Source: Chitinophaga pinensis DSM 2588 | GTDB taxonomy: Bacteria > Bacteroidota > Bacteroidia > Chitinophagales > Chitinophagaceae | NCBI RefSeq assembly: GCF_000024005.1 | Contig: NC_013132.1 | Location: forward strand, 496,001 to 560,000 | DNA length: 64,000 bases | Direction of reading: 5' to 3' | The notes under the pieces: model-generated | Told to the model about the DNA's origin: nothing | Databases searched by the model: none | The model's input: only the letters and a program-made list of their open reading frames with translations | In this document: piece after piece, positions 8,609 to 17,265 of the stretch | How positions within the stretch are numbered: position 1 is the stretch's first letter | How the letters are laid out: the number at the start of each line of letters is the position of its first letter | Position numbers and translations under genes: made by a program

Positions 8609-11600
8609 ATGAACCGACTTATTACCAGGTTATTAATAATTACCGGTACCCTATTACTTGGCCCGTATCTATCTCAGGCACAGACCAATACCGTGGAATT
8701 TGGGCAGAACCGCATACAGCATAAGAATTTCAAATGGCGTTATTATCAAACCCGTCATTTTAATACGTACTTCAGCCAAAACGGTCTTGAACTGGGAAAA
8801 TACGTTGCACAAGCAGCAGAAAAGGAATTGCCGCAGCTGGAACAGTTCATGGAATTTACCTTCCGTCAGCGCGTGAACATCGTTGTGTACAACAGCTTCG
8901 GAGAAATGAAGCAATCCAATATAGGCATTGGCGTTGACTGGCAGAATACAGGTGGTATTACCAAGCTGGTGGGCAACAAACTGATCGTTTATTTCGATGG
9001 CGATCACCAGCACCTCTACCGTCAGATACGTGAAGGTATTGCCCGTGTGATGCTCGAAAACCTGCTGTTTGGAGAAGATATCGGAGAGTTTGCAGGTAAT
9101 ACGATCCTGATCGATTTCCCAAAATGGTTTACAGATGGATTTGTTGCATATGCGGCTGAAAACTGGAACCCTCAGCTGGATGATGAACTGAAAGATGCGA
9201 TTCAATCAGGCAGATATAAAGACTTTTACCAGCTGGCCTACGAAAAACCAACCCTGGCCGGACATGCGTTCTGGTATTATGTAGAAAGTAAATATGGTAA
9301 GGATGCAGTGCCTTATCTGATGTATATCTCCCGTATTAACCGTACCCTGAAAAAAGGCTTTGAGCAGGTATTGAACCAGAAACCGAAAAATGCGCTCAAA
9401 GACTTCATGGTATTCAATACCAAACGTTACCAGGATGACAACCGCCGTCGCCGCCAGAGTACCCGTGGCGCACGTACCGTTGTATCCAGAGAATTGAACA
9501 AATCAGACTTCTACCGTTTCCAGGCTAACCCGAAGAGCAACTACTACGCGGTGGTTGAATTCTCCAAAGGCCTGTATAAAGTACAGATCCAGTTTGCTGA
9601 CATGAAGCCTAAAGTGCTCCTGCGCAGTGGTGTGAGAATGCAGGCCAGCCAGCTGGACCCTAACTACCCGCTGCTGGCATGGAACCAGAAAGGTAACCGC
9701 CTGGCCATCGTATATGAGCATGAAGGCGTTACCAAACTCATGGTATATGACCTGGTTACCAGGACAAGCACCAAAGAAGATCTGCCAAGATTCGACAGGA
9801 TCATCGATGTGAAATACTTCTTCGAGTATGACAACTCCCTGCTGCTGTCTGCAGTGAAAAACGGGCATACAGATATCTACACTTACAGCATCAACAAAAA
9901 GACAGCTGAACAGATCACCAACGACGTGTATGATGACCTGGATCCGTCTTTTGTATCTTTCCCTGGTAAGAGTGGTATCATTTACTCCTCAAACAGACCT
10001 TCACCAACCGCGAAAAGCGGCGATACCATATTGCCTGCCGGACATTATAACATCTTCCTGATCGACAACTTTAACAAGAGTGCCGACAAGCAGATATCCC
10101 AGCTGACAGATATGAAATACGGTGATGCACGTTCACCGTTACAGTATAACACGACCCACTTTACGTTCGTATCTGACGTAAACGGTATCCGTAACCGTTA
10201 TGCAGGTTTCTTCAAAACTGAAAGAGCCGGAGTAGATTCCCTGTTCTTTGTAGGTTCAGAGATCCTCCATAACCCCGACAAAGCAGATCTCGATTCTGCC
10301 CTGGCAGAATATGGCGCTACGGCTCCGGACTCTGTAATGGCTGTTTCCCTGACAAAAGACTCTACCTATACATTCCCGATGTCCAACTATGCTTATGGTA
10401 TCAAAGAATCCAGAGGCGCAGGCGACCAATCGGAAGTATCACAGGTGATTCAGCAGTATGGTTTCAAGAACCTCCAGAAACTGAGGATCGATACCGTAAC
10501 GTTGCGTAAGAGAAACGTCAGCAGCCGTCCGACAACCTTCAGGTCCCGTCAGATGCACGAGGATAGTATCCGCCTCGGTCTGCCAACCTATCATGAGAAG
10601 GCCCAGACAGATACCGCGAAACATGGTGATTTCTTCCAGAGCGAGTTCGCACAGGAAGCACCAGATACAACAGCTGCCGCAGAAGCAATGGCTATACAGA
10701 TACCGCTGATTGAGCCGGTACTGAAAAAGGCCAAACTGCTGCCATATAAATGGAAATTCTCTTCAGACTACCTGATCCTACAACTGGATAACTCTGTGTT
10801 GATCAACAGATATCAGCCATTTACCGGTCCTCCTGTAAGTCCGATCAGACTGGCTGACCCTGTTAATGGTCTGATCCGTATCGGGGTGAGCGACATGATG
10901 GAAGATGTGAAGATCAATGGTGGATTCAGATTCCCTTCCAGCCTGGATGGTACGGAGTACTTCATCTCCGGCTCTTATCTGAAAAAACGCTTTGATTATA
11001 AGTTCACTTACTACCGCAGGGTGGATAAATACAGTAGCCTGGGTGTGGATACTTCAGGTAACCTACTGGATTACCCAGCCAAACTGAAAACAAACCTCTT
11101 CCAGTTCGATATTCGTTATCCGTTCGATCAGGCAAGAAGTATCCGTTTACAGGTAGGTCTGCGTAACGATAAGTTCGTCGTATCAGCATCCGATGCTAAT
11201 ACACTGAAGATGAAAAACTTTGCTGACAACTATGCATTACTTCGTCTGGAATATGTGTATGACAATACCATCAATCCGGCTACTAACATCTGGCATGGTA
11301 CCCGTTATAAGATCTATGGTGATATGAATGCCCAGATTAACGGTGACCTGAACGATATATTTGACCAGGGTGCTGCTGCAGGTAAAGGCAAGTTCACATA
11401 TAACATGGGTATTGACGTAAGACATTACCACTCTATTTACCGCAACTTCATCTGGGCTACCCGCTTCTCGGCTGACCTGTCATGGGGTACACGTAAACTG
11501 CTGTATTACCTGGGTGGTAGTGACAACTGGCTGACTCCTAAGATCAATACCAATACACCGGTAAATATGAACGCCAACTACGCGTATCAGACACTGGCTA

Positions 11601-11998
11601 CACCACTGCGCGGTTACAAACAGAACGCCCGTAACGGTAATAACGTAATGGTATTCAACACAGAATTACGTTTGCCGGTATTTGCGACCTTCATGAACAA
11701 GCCGATCAACTCAGCGCTCGTTCGTAACTTCCAGGTGACCAGCTTCGTAGACATCGGAACTGCCTGGAACGAGAAACTGAGCTTCAAAGATGCTAACTAC
11801 ACTTATTATACAGGAAATGACGGAACGGTAACTGTGAAAGTGAAAGAAGGTTTCCTCGGACCATTTGTAGGCGGTTATGGTTTCGGTGCCCGTACCACAC
11901 TCGCAGGTTATTTCCTGAGAATAGATGCAGGCTGGCCGGCAGTAGCATTCTTCCGTGGCAAACCGATCTGGTATTTTGGATTGGGAGTTGACTTCTAA
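8609..11998 (+). CDS. Large outer-membrane protein: peptidase-MA-like region, TolB-like propeller, Omp85-type barrel
   Basis: The ATG at 8609 gives 1129 residues with a clear signal peptide ending near SQAQ (residue 24); an upstream in-frame TTG would bury it. Residues about 30-190 resemble the peptidase MA (gluzincin-like) fold, including PKWFTDGFVAYAAE at 171-184, but the expected zinc motif reads REGIA (141-145), not HExxH. Residues about 250-480 contain repeats like a TolB/WD40-type propeller (for example VSFPGKSGIIYSSNR). From about 750 on it is a beta-barrel: LRGY at 1000-1003 matches the conserved loop 6 motif of Omp85 proteins, and the chain ends in aromatic Phe. It probably sits in the outer membrane facing a periplasmic partner; the function is unknown. 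Confidence 0.75.
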   Translation: MNRLITRLLIITGTLLLGPYLSQAQTNTVEFGQNRIQHKNFKWRYYQTRHFNTYFSQNGLELGKYVAQAAEKELPQLEQFMEFTFRQRVNIVVYNSFGEMKQSNIGIGVDWQNTGGITKLVGNKLIVYFDGDHQHLYRQIREGIARVMLENLLFGEDIGEFAGNTILIDFPKWFTDGFVAYAAENWNPQLDDELKDAIQSGRYKDFYQLAYEKPTLAGHAFWYYVESKYGKDAVPYLMYISRINRTLKKGFEQVLNQKPKNALKDFMVFNTKRYQDDNRRRRQSTRGARTVVSRELNKSDFYRFQANPKSNYYAVVEFSKGLYKVQIQFADMKPKVLLRSGVRMQASQLDPNYPLLAWNQKGNRLAIVYEHEGVTKLMVYDLVTRTSTKEDLPRFDRIIDVKYFFEYDNSLLLSAVKNGHTDIYTYSINKKTAEQITNDVYDDLDPSFVSFPGKSGIIYSSNRPSPTAKSGDTILPAGHYNIFLIDNFNKSADKQISQLTDMKYGDARSPLQYNTTHFTFVSDVNGIRNRYAGFFKTERAGVDSLFFVGSEILHNPDKADLDSALAEYGATAPDSVMAVSLTKDSTYTFPMSNYAYGIKESRGAGDQSEVSQVIQQYGFKNLQKLRIDTVTLRKRNVSSRPTTFRSRQMHEDSIRLGLPTYHEKAQTDTAKHGDFFQSEFAQEAPDTTAAAEAMAIQIPLIEPVLKKAKLLPYKWKFSSDYLILQLDNSVLINRYQPFTGPPVSPIRLADPVNGLIRIGVSDMMEDVKINGGFRFPSSLDGTEYFISGSYLKKRFDYKFTYYRRVDKYSSLGVDTSGNLLDYPAKLKTNLFQFDIRYPFDQARSIRLQVGLRNDKFVVSASDANTLKMKNFADNYALLRLEYVYDNTINPATNIWHGTRYKIYGDMNAQINGDLNDIFDQGAAAGKGKFTYNMGIDVRHYHSIYRNFIWATRFSADLSWGTRKLLYYLGGSDNWLTPKINTNTPVNMNANYAYQTLATPLRGYKQNARNGNNVMVFNTELRLPVFATFMNKPINSALVRNFQVTSFVDIGTAWNEKLSFKDANYTYYTGNDGTVTVKVKEGFLGPFVGGYGFGARTTLAGYFLRIDAGWPAVAFFRGKPIWYFGLGVDF

Positions 11999-12023
11999 TA
12001 ATCGGATTAACACATATAAAGCA

Positions 12024-12051
12024 GGGGCTCGTTGAACAACGAGCCCCTTTT
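12024..12051. terminator. Bidirectional terminator after the large barrel protein gene
   Basis: The stem GGGGCTCGTT pairs with AACGAGCCCC around a GAAC loop, followed by a T-rich run. It lies between the convergent barrel-protein and dgkA genes. Its stem is identical to the one at 51727-51750. Confidence 0.85.
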
Positions 12052-12054
12052 GTT

Positions 12055-12420
12055 TTAGTACAGGATAGGGATAAAAATGACAGCTCCTGTAATAGCTGCG
12101 ATCAATGCCGCAACAAGTACCGCCCCCGCAGCAACATCTTTAATCCACTTCACCCTGGGGTGATAGTCCGGGGACAAATGGTCCATGATCTTTTCAACAA
12201 CAGTATTCAACATCTCGGTAACCCACACCATTCCAATGACGATCAGTATAGGGAGCCATTGGCTGGCTGACAATCTGTAATAAAAACCGGCCGCTATCAC
12301 CAGCACCGTTGCGACGGCATGAATACGGGCATGAGGTTCGCTACGCAGAAAAGCGATAATTCCCTGAATGGCGTATTTAAAACTTCGTATGCGTTGTTGC
12401 AGATAACGACCGGTTTGCAT
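12055..12420 (-). CDS. dgkA: Diacylglycerol kinase family protein, integral membrane
   Basis: This 121-residue protein has three membrane helices and the DgkA/undecaprenol kinase signature: E69, N72 and E76 in TEMLNTVVEKIMDHL, followed by KDVAAGAVL at 94-102. The family phosphorylates diacylglycerol or undecaprenol in the inner membrane, recycling lipids from envelope synthesis. Which substrate is used cannot be decided from sequence alone. It lies 20 bp downstream of creD in the same orientation, so it may be read through from that unit. Confidence 0.9.
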   Translation of the reverse strand: MQTGRYLQQRIRSFKYAIQGIIAFLRSEPHARIHAVATVLVIAAGFYYRLSASQWLPILIVIGMVWVTEMLNTVVEKIMDHLSPDYHPRVKWIKDVAAGAVLVAALIAAITGAVIFIPILY

Positions 12421-12440
12421 GAATATCTTTATTTACTGGT

Positions 12441-13796
12441 TTACAATTCTCCCCACTTGATTCTCCGGCTAAAGTACATCACAATGGCCAGTATTATGAA
12501 GAGCCCCAGGCTACCCATTAACAGGGCCTGATCTTCAGAACGGATGATCACATAGATAAATCCATAGAGCAGAGAAAGTGCGCCACCAATACCGGCTGCC
12601 AGACGGACACTTCGTAATACGCTTGCCGTATAAAACGATACCAGTCCGATGGTCATGACTGCCGATATCAGGTAAGCAATACTGAAATTCAATTGTTCAG
12701 CAAGGGCGATAAGCAGGGTATAGAATACACACAAAGCCACGCCTATCAGTATATATTGTAATGGATGAACGGAATAACGCTGTAACAGCTCGATGAAATA
12801 ATAAACAAGGAATGAAAGACCGATAATCAATATTGCATATTTAACAGCACGGGTTGATTGCTGATAGGTATCGACGGGGAGGAACAATTTTACACCAAAG
12901 TCGGCGGAATGCAGATTACTGTTATTGCCGATCCAGCTTTGCGGGAAATTACGGTTAAGGTTAGAGACCTGCCAGGCAGCTGTAAAACCTTTATCGTCTA
13001 CATGATGGGCATTGGGCAAAAAGGCCCCATCAAAGCTTGGATTGGTCCAGTTAGACTTCATTTCCACTGATGTTGTTTTCCCGACAGGGGAGAAGTACAG
13101 TTGACCAGATCCTTTCAGCTCAAGATTTACTGCAAAGTTGCCGGCTACGATACCACTATCAGACATTGACAGGGGAACTTTCACCTGCATCCCATTAGAG
13201 AAAAGATCTGCCGCCGGAATACCAGGATTGAAATAGAAGGTCTGACTGTTCCACTGCACACCGGCCTGGTTACTGATACCACGCATATCGTTTACGCCAA
13301 CAGCGAGATAAGCATCTTTCAACAGAACCGCTTCAGCAGGGATATTCAGTTCGCTGAGATCCAGTTTGGAAAAGGCGCCGCTGATGTCCAGTCTGGAAGT
13401 ATATACTGCTACTTCATAGATCCCTCTCCGGCGGATTTCCGGCATCAGCTGACCATTGACTTTTAGTTTTTCGGGCAGAAAGATCGCATTGGAAACTACA
13501 TTGGGTTTGCTGTAATAAGGGATTACCAGTACAGGTCCGGTGATTGTCTGTGCGTCGCCCCATTTACCACTCACTTCTCCTTTCGCTTCAAACTGACGGT
13601 GTTCTCTTTCTGAGATCAGGCCCATGATCATATTGGCTGGTATCAACAGTAAGAGGACCAGGATGCCTATCAACAGGGCCTTAACACCATAGGCATAACG
13701 TTCAAAAAAGGACGGCCTGGGCTCCGTTGTGTCAGGAAGCTGGCGTGAGGATGCGTTCGGGCGACTGGACCCGTCATTGATATTCGTTGTTTCCAT
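12441..13796 (-). CDS. creD: CreD-family inner-membrane protein
   Basis: The 451-residue protein has one N-terminal membrane helix (about 37-60), a large periplasmic region starting ISEREHRQFEAKGEVSGKWGD, and a C-terminal block of about five or six helices. This matches CreD, including the GPVL.IPY segment after the first helix. CreD is associated with envelope stress and colicin tolerance in enterobacteria; its biochemical role is unknown. It is the last gene of a three-gene unit with the winged-helix regulator (52 bp upstream) and a membrane protein. A palindromic site at 13811-13832 lies in front of its start. Confidence 0.9.
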   Translation of the reverse strand: METTNINDGSSRPNASSRQLPDTTEPRPSFFERYAYGVKALLIGILVLLLLIPANMIMGLISEREHRQFEAKGEVSGKWGDAQTITGPVLVIPYYSKPNVVSNAIFLPEKLKVNGQLMPEIRRRGIYEVAVYTSRLDISGAFSKLDLSELNIPAEAVLLKDAYLAVGVNDMRGISNQAGVQWNSQTFYFNPGIPAADLFSNGMQVKVPLSMSDSGIVAGNFAVNLELKGSGQLYFSPVGKTTSVEMKSNWTNPSFDGAFLPNAHHVDDKGFTAAWQVSNLNRNFPQSWIGNNSNLHSADFGVKLFLPVDTYQQSTRAVKYAILIIGLSFLVYYFIELLQRYSVHPLQYILIGVALCVFYTLLIALAEQLNFSIAYLISAVMTIGLVSFYTASVLRSVRLAAGIGGALSLLYGFIYVIIRSEDQALLMGSLGLFIILAIVMYFSRRIKWGEL

Positions 13797-13810
13797 ATTT
13801 ACTATATTTT

Positions 13811-13832
13811 AAAGTGCTTTGTATTTCAAAGT
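13811..13832. promoter_or_regulatory. Palindromic site in front of creD (probable operator)
   Basis: The core reads GCTTTGTATTTCAAAGT, a CTTTG/CAAAG inverted repeat with a 5-base AT spacer preceded by AAAGT. Nineteen of 22 bases match the site at 14839-14860. It lies between the winged-helix regulator gene and creD, 15-36 bp before the creD start. Confidence 0.5.
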
Positions 13833-13848
13833 ATAAAGGCAAAAAAAA

Positions 13849-14148
13849 TCACTCCATGGAGCGGATCATATTTTCGAGAGCAGCCAGATGCCCTTTGAAA
13901 GCCTTTTCACCAGCTTTCGTAATAGAATAGGTAGTATTGGTTTTACGTCCGACAAACCCTTTATGTACTTTCAGAAAACCATTTTCCTCCAGGGTACTGA
14001 GATGGGAGGCAAGGTTACCATCGGTCAATTCCAGCATCTGCTTCAGGTCATTAAAGCTCACTTCCTCATTCACCATCAGGATGCTCATGACCCCCAGCCG
14101 TATACGGCTGTCAAATATCTTATTTAAGTTACCTATGGGATTGATCAC
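13849..14148 (-). CDS. Winged-helix transcriptional regulator
   Basis: The 99-residue protein is a compact winged-helix domain. EEVSFNDLKQMLELTDGNLASHLSTLEENGFLKV (roughly 28-61) reads as helix-turn-helix plus the first wing strand, and KTNTTYSITKAGEKAF gives the wing and the following helix. It resembles MarR/ArsR-like regulators of the DUF transcription-regulator type paired with membrane proteins. There are no cysteine metal-binding motifs, so metal sensing is not supported. It lies between a membrane protein gene and creD. Two near-identical palindromes in the cluster are its likely targets, implying autoregulation. Confidence 0.85.
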   Translation of the reverse strand: MINPIGNLNKIFDSRIRLGVMSILMVNEEVSFNDLKQMLELTDGNLASHLSTLEENGFLKVHKGFVGRKTNTTYSITKAGEKAFKGHLAALENMIRSME

Positions 14149-14192
14149 GAGTTCATCATTTATTCAAAAAATTGATACCAAACAGCACCGGC

Positions 14193-14834
14193 TCACTCTT
14201 CAACGGCATTCCGCTCATACTTCCACCACATCACGATGCCGTAAAATATATGCATCACACCAAAACCGACAGCCCAAAAGTAAAGCCCTCTGCGCAAAAA
14301 GAAAACATTTAATATCCCCAGGGCAATTTCCGCGATACCCAAATATTTCGTATCAGATACTGTATACTTACTGGCATTGAGTACAGCCATGCCATAGAAT
14401 ATCAGGCAGGAAGGCGCCACGAGTACATCCATACTATTGTACATCAGACCCACTATAAAAGCACCACCCGCAGCCATAGGGATCATACCATTAATAAGCA
14501 CTTTGCGGGAAGTAGCATCATATATTGGCAGATTATTCTTTTTCGCACGTCTCCAGGTAAAATAAAGTCCGCCGGCAGCAGCCAAAAACATCACAACAAA
14601 GCCTAACAATATCAGCTGCAGTCTGAGTTGAGAAAAATCAGCATCATCATAGTGACCTCTGACTTCCCATCTGTCATAGTACGCGCGGAAAAGAACCAGC
14701 GCTGTACCTGCACCTGCAAGTGCCGAAGCTCCAGCAAAAACACCACTTAATCCGCTTAAGGATAAAAAGCGGCTGCTACGTTCCATGATGCGTTTGATAT
14801 CACTTAATGTTTGCAGATGTTGTTCTTCTGTCAT
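14193..14834 (-). CDS. Small polytopic membrane protein of the creD cluster
   Basis: The 213-residue protein has a polar N-terminal helix (MTEEQHLQTLSDIKRIMERSSRF) followed by about six hydrophobic segments (roughly 28-50, 72-94, 110-130, 134-152, 162-180 and 184-205). No catalytic motif is seen. It starts the unit that continues with the winged-helix regulator (44 bp) and creD. Its start codon lies only 5 bases from a palindromic site that overlaps a promoter -7 element, so it should be directly controlled by the regulator. Association with envelope stress is inferred only from the neighbours. Confidence 0.75.
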   Translation of the reverse strand: MTEEQHLQTLSDIKRIMERSSRFLSLSGLSGVFAGASALAGAGTALVLFRAYYDRWEVRGHYDDADFSQLRLQLILLGFVVMFLAAAGGLYFTWRRAKKNNLPIYDATSRKVLINGMIPMAAGGAFIVGLMYNSMDVLVAPSCLIFYGMAVLNASKYTVSDTKYLGIAEIALGILNVFFLRRGLYFWAVGFGVMHIFYGIVMWWKYERNAVEE

Positions 14835-14838
14835 GCTT

Positions 14839-14884
14839 AAAGTACTTTGTAAATCAAAGTTACATATTTTAGGGAGATGACAAA
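14839..14884 (-). promoter_or_regulatory. Promoter with overlapping palindromic operator for the creD cluster
   Basis: Read on the minus strand, TTTG (14884-14881), an 18-base spacer and TAACTTTG (14862-14855) match the Bacteroidota -33/-7 promoter. A perfect inverted repeat ACTTTGTAAATCAAAGT (14844-14860) covers most of the -7 element. A second near-copy lies before creD. Binding there would block transcription. Confidence 0.6.
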
Positions 14885-14897
14885 ATATATTTTTCTA

Positions 14898-15089
14898 TTA
14901 TGGGTTAGGGGAGGGCTGATGTATTGAATATAGCCGGCAGCGTTTACACTGCCGGCACGCGATGGAACGGGGTTTAAACATCTCAAATGCAATGCTACAG
15001 CCACCGCTGCTGCTACGGTAGCTGCCCTTGCGAAAGTGACCGGGTACAAAAGTGCCGTTTCTGCGGAAGTATCCTTTTACCCAGCTCAT
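14898..15089 (-). CDS. Short Arg/Gly-rich protein, overlapping the upstream short gene
   Basis: The 63-residue product begins MSWVKGYFRRNGTFVPGHFRKG, a pattern (KGY.R..GT.V.GH.R) seen in small Bacteroidota proteins, followed by a Ser/Gly stretch and a Cys/Arg-rich tail (CRQCKRCRLY). Its ATG overlaps the stop of the preceding short gene as ATGA, and AGGAG lies just before the start. The overlap and the conserved-looking N-terminus support a real gene; the C-terminal half looks less constrained. Function unknown. Confidence 0.5.
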   Translation of the reverse strand: MSWVKGYFRRNGTFVPGHFRKGSYRSSSGGCSIAFEMFKPRSIACRQCKRCRLYSIHQPSPNP

Positions 15090-15259
15090 GACTCCTGTTT
15101 GTTTATCGGTTGTTGATTCAGGCGATCCAGTTTATCATTGATGCTTTTGAGTTGAGCAATGATATCATCAATCCGGAAAACCTGCCGGCTTAATAGTGTT
15201 CCAAGTGCAAGAACGAATACGATAGTGCCGAAAGTAGCGATGGCCATACCTATGTCCAT
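15086..15259 (-). CDS. Short single-span membrane protein with coiled-coil tail
   Basis: This 57-residue ORF begins MDIGMAIATFGTIVFVLALG, a membrane helix, followed by a heptad-like amphipathic stretch (IDDIIAQLKSINDKLDRLNQ) that looks like a short coiled coil. It ends in ATGA, overlapping the start of the next short gene, so the two should be translationally coupled. It resembles small membrane anchors or holin-like proteins in size only; no family is recognised. It lies alone between the aminotransferase terminator and the creD cluster. Confidence 0.55.
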   Translation of the reverse strand: MDIGMAIATFGTIVFVLALGTLLSRQVFRIDDIIAQLKSINDKLDRLNQQPINKQES

Positions 15260-15398
15260 ATGAGCATGTTGTTTTTGAGGTTAAAATGTTAGTGGTTTCT
15301 ACACATGTAAATTAACACTACGACTATATTTGACGGTCAGCCACAATCAGAAACAGGAAAAATCCCCTTCCTGCTCAGGGGATTTCTCACATCAATAA

Positions 15399-15429
15399 AA
15401 AAGGCCATCAGCTATGCTGATGACCTTTT
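15399..15429 (-). terminator. Terminator after the class III aminotransferase gene
   Basis: AAAAGG...CATCAGC pairs with GCTGATG...CCTTTT around a TAT loop with one mismatch. On the minus strand it is followed by a run of T (complement of 15397-15402). A second weak hairpin, ATCCCC/GGGGAT, lies at about 15362-15383. Confidence 0.75.
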
Positions 15430-15448
15430 AAGATGCTTAATTGATCAC

Positions 15449-16639
15449 TTATCTCTTTGTCGCTTCCTCTATCGCCTGTAGAATAATATCACAAGCCTGT
15501 CTGATCTCTTCTTCACTGATTATCAATGGCGGCGCAATACGCAGACACTCCGGCGCAAACAGGAACCAGTCCGTCAGCAAGCCTTTTTCTATACACAGAT
15601 CGATCACCTTTTTATTCATGGTAAAGCTCTCAAATTCAACGGCCATCATCAGTCCAAGAGAACGGATATCCTTAATAGCCGGATGTTTGAGATACTGGTG
15701 GAACAGCGCTCCTTTCGCCTTAACATGGTCTATCAGGTTCTCTTCGAGCAAGACCTTAAATCCTGCCATACCTGCCGCACAAATCACGGGATGACCGCCA
15801 AAGGTGGTCATATGTCCGAGCACGGGTTTATTGGTAAAACTCCACATAATGTCTCTGCCGGCAATGAATGCCCCCATTGGCATACCACCACCCAGTGCTT
15901 TTCCCAGCAATAATATATCCGGTACTACGCCGGCCTGTTCGAATGCCCAGAGACTACCATTTCTTCCCAATCCGCACTGTATCTCATCCAACACCATGAG
16001 GGTACCGGTAGCGGTACATTTCTCCCGGATGGCCTGTAACCATTCTTTTTGTGGGACTTTGACACCGGCTTCCGCCTGTACGGTTTCCAGTATAATACAG
16101 GCCGTACGTTCGGTGATCTTGTCCAGCGCTTCCCATGTATTATACTGAAGATGCTGTATATCAGGCAATAACGGACGATAGGCATTTCTCCAGGTTTCAT
16201 CCCCCATGATACTCATAGCCCCCTGTGTGGAACCATGATAGCTTCTGTCAAAAGCCAGGATTTCCGTTCTGCCGGTATAACGTTTGGCCAGTTTCATGGC
16301 GCCTTCTACTGCCTCCGCACCGGAATTCGTGAAATAAACACTGTTAAGCGATGCCGGCAGGTGCTGGGTCAGCAGGGTCGCAAAACCAACCTGCGGGGTC
16401 TGAATCAGCTCTCCATACACCAGCAGGTGCATATATTGTTCCGCCTGTTCCTTTATGGCATTCACGACAGCAGGGTGGGAGTGCCCTACGTTGCACACGC
16501 TGATACCTGCGATCAGATCCATGATCTTTTTGCCATCCGCATCCCACATATACATGCCGGAAGCCTTTGTTATCTCAAGAGCCATAGGGGCGTCAGATAA
16601 CTGAGCCACATGGCGTAAAAATAGTTGTCTGTTATTCAT
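15449..16639 (-). CDS. Class III PLP-dependent aminotransferase (acetylornithine/ornithine aminotransferase-like)
   Basis: The 396-residue enzyme has the class III fold signatures: TNSGAEAVEGAMKLAK (104-119) for cofactor phosphate binding, LDEIQCG with D218, and the Schiff-base lysine K247 in LLGKALGGGMP. Length and motifs fit the acetylornithine/ornithine/4-aminobutyrate group. No arginine-synthesis or polyamine genes are nearby, so the amino donor cannot be named. It is divergent from the gamma-carbonic anhydrase-like gene, 56 bp apart, and ends at a clear terminator. Confidence 0.85.
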   Translation of the reverse strand: MNNRQLFLRHVAQLSDAPMALEITKASGMYMWDADGKKIMDLIAGISVCNVGHSHPAVVNAIKEQAEQYMHLLVYGELIQTPQVGFATLLTQHLPASLNSVYFTNSGAEAVEGAMKLAKRYTGRTEILAFDRSYHGSTQGAMSIMGDETWRNAYRPLLPDIQHLQYNTWEALDKITERTACIILETVQAEAGVKVPQKEWLQAIREKCTATGTLMVLDEIQCGLGRNGSLWAFEQAGVVPDILLLGKALGGGMPMGAFIAGRDIMWSFTNKPVLGHMTTFGGHPVICAAGMAGFKVLLEENLIDHVKAKGALFHQYLKHPAIKDIRSLGLMMAVEFESFTMNKKVIDLCIEKGLLTDWFLFAPECLRIAPPLIISEEEIRQACDIILQAIEEATKR

Positions 16640-16671
16640 GCTGACACAAAAATACGCTATACGATTTTATT

Positions 16672-16679
16672 TACTTTTG
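16672..16679 (+). promoter_or_regulatory. Putative -7 promoter element for the carbonic anhydrase-like gene
   Basis: TACTTTTG matches the Bacteroidota TAnnTTTG element and lies 16 bp before the ATG at 16696. No good TTTG was found at the expected upstream distance, so this is tentative. Confidence 0.35.
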
Positions 16680-16695
16680 CGTTAAAATTAACTAT

Positions 16696-17226
16696 ATGCC
16701 TGTCATCTTACCGGTTAAAGGAACACTGCCTACAATGGGAAACGACTGTTTTATTGCGCCAAATGCGACTATCGTAGGCGATGTCGTTATGGGCGATCAA
16801 TGCAGCGTCTGGTTTAATGCAGTGATCCGCGGAGATGTAAACAGCATCAGGATGGGCAATAAAGTAAATGTGCAGGATGGCGCCGTGATACATTGCACCT
16901 ATGAAAAAACAAAAGCAATTATTGGCAATAATGTCTCTATCGGACATAACGCTATCGTGCATGGCTGCACTGTTGAAGATAATGTATTGATCGGCATGGG
17001 CTCAATTGTGATGGATAATGCGCACATTGGCAGTAATAGCATCATTGCGGCAGGAGCAGTAGTACTGGAAGGTACCCAAGTAGAGCCGGGATCCATTTAT
17101 GCCGGCGTACCTGCCAAAAAAGTGAAAGATATCAGCCAATCCCTGATCAGTGGTGAAATAGACCGCATTGCCAACAACTATCTCATGTACTCCGGCTGGT
17201 TCAAAGAGGATGCCGGTAGTAAGTGA
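16696..17226 (+). CDS. Gamma-carbonic anhydrase family protein (YrdA-like hexapeptide repeat)
   Basis: The 176-residue protein is made of left-handed beta-helix hexapeptide repeats (GDVVMGDQCSVWFNAVIRGDV, IGNNVSIGHNAIVHG and similar). The three zinc-ligand histidines of the gamma-class are present at H66, H84 and H89. It should form a trimer with zinc at subunit interfaces. Members of the YrdA/PaaY subfamily often have weak or no carbonic anhydrase activity, so the activity is inferred, not certain. It is followed 39 bp later by two short lipoprotein genes in the same orientation. Confidence 0.9.
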   Translation: MPVILPVKGTLPTMGNDCFIAPNATIVGDVVMGDQCSVWFNAVIRGDVNSIRMGNKVNVQDGAVIHCTYEKTKAIIGNNVSIGHNAIVHGCTVEDNVLIGMGSIVMDNAHIGSNSIIAAGAVVLEGTQVEPGSIYAGVPAKKVKDISQSLISGEIDRIANNYLMYSGWFKEDAGSK

Positions 17227-17265
17227 CATATTTTAATTATCTTGCATTTATTAACACCTTACCCT

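Noticed and set aside
16696..17226. Acetyltransferase of the hexapeptide type
   Set aside because: The three spaced histidines and the YrdA-like start favour a gamma-carbonic anhydrase-like protein.
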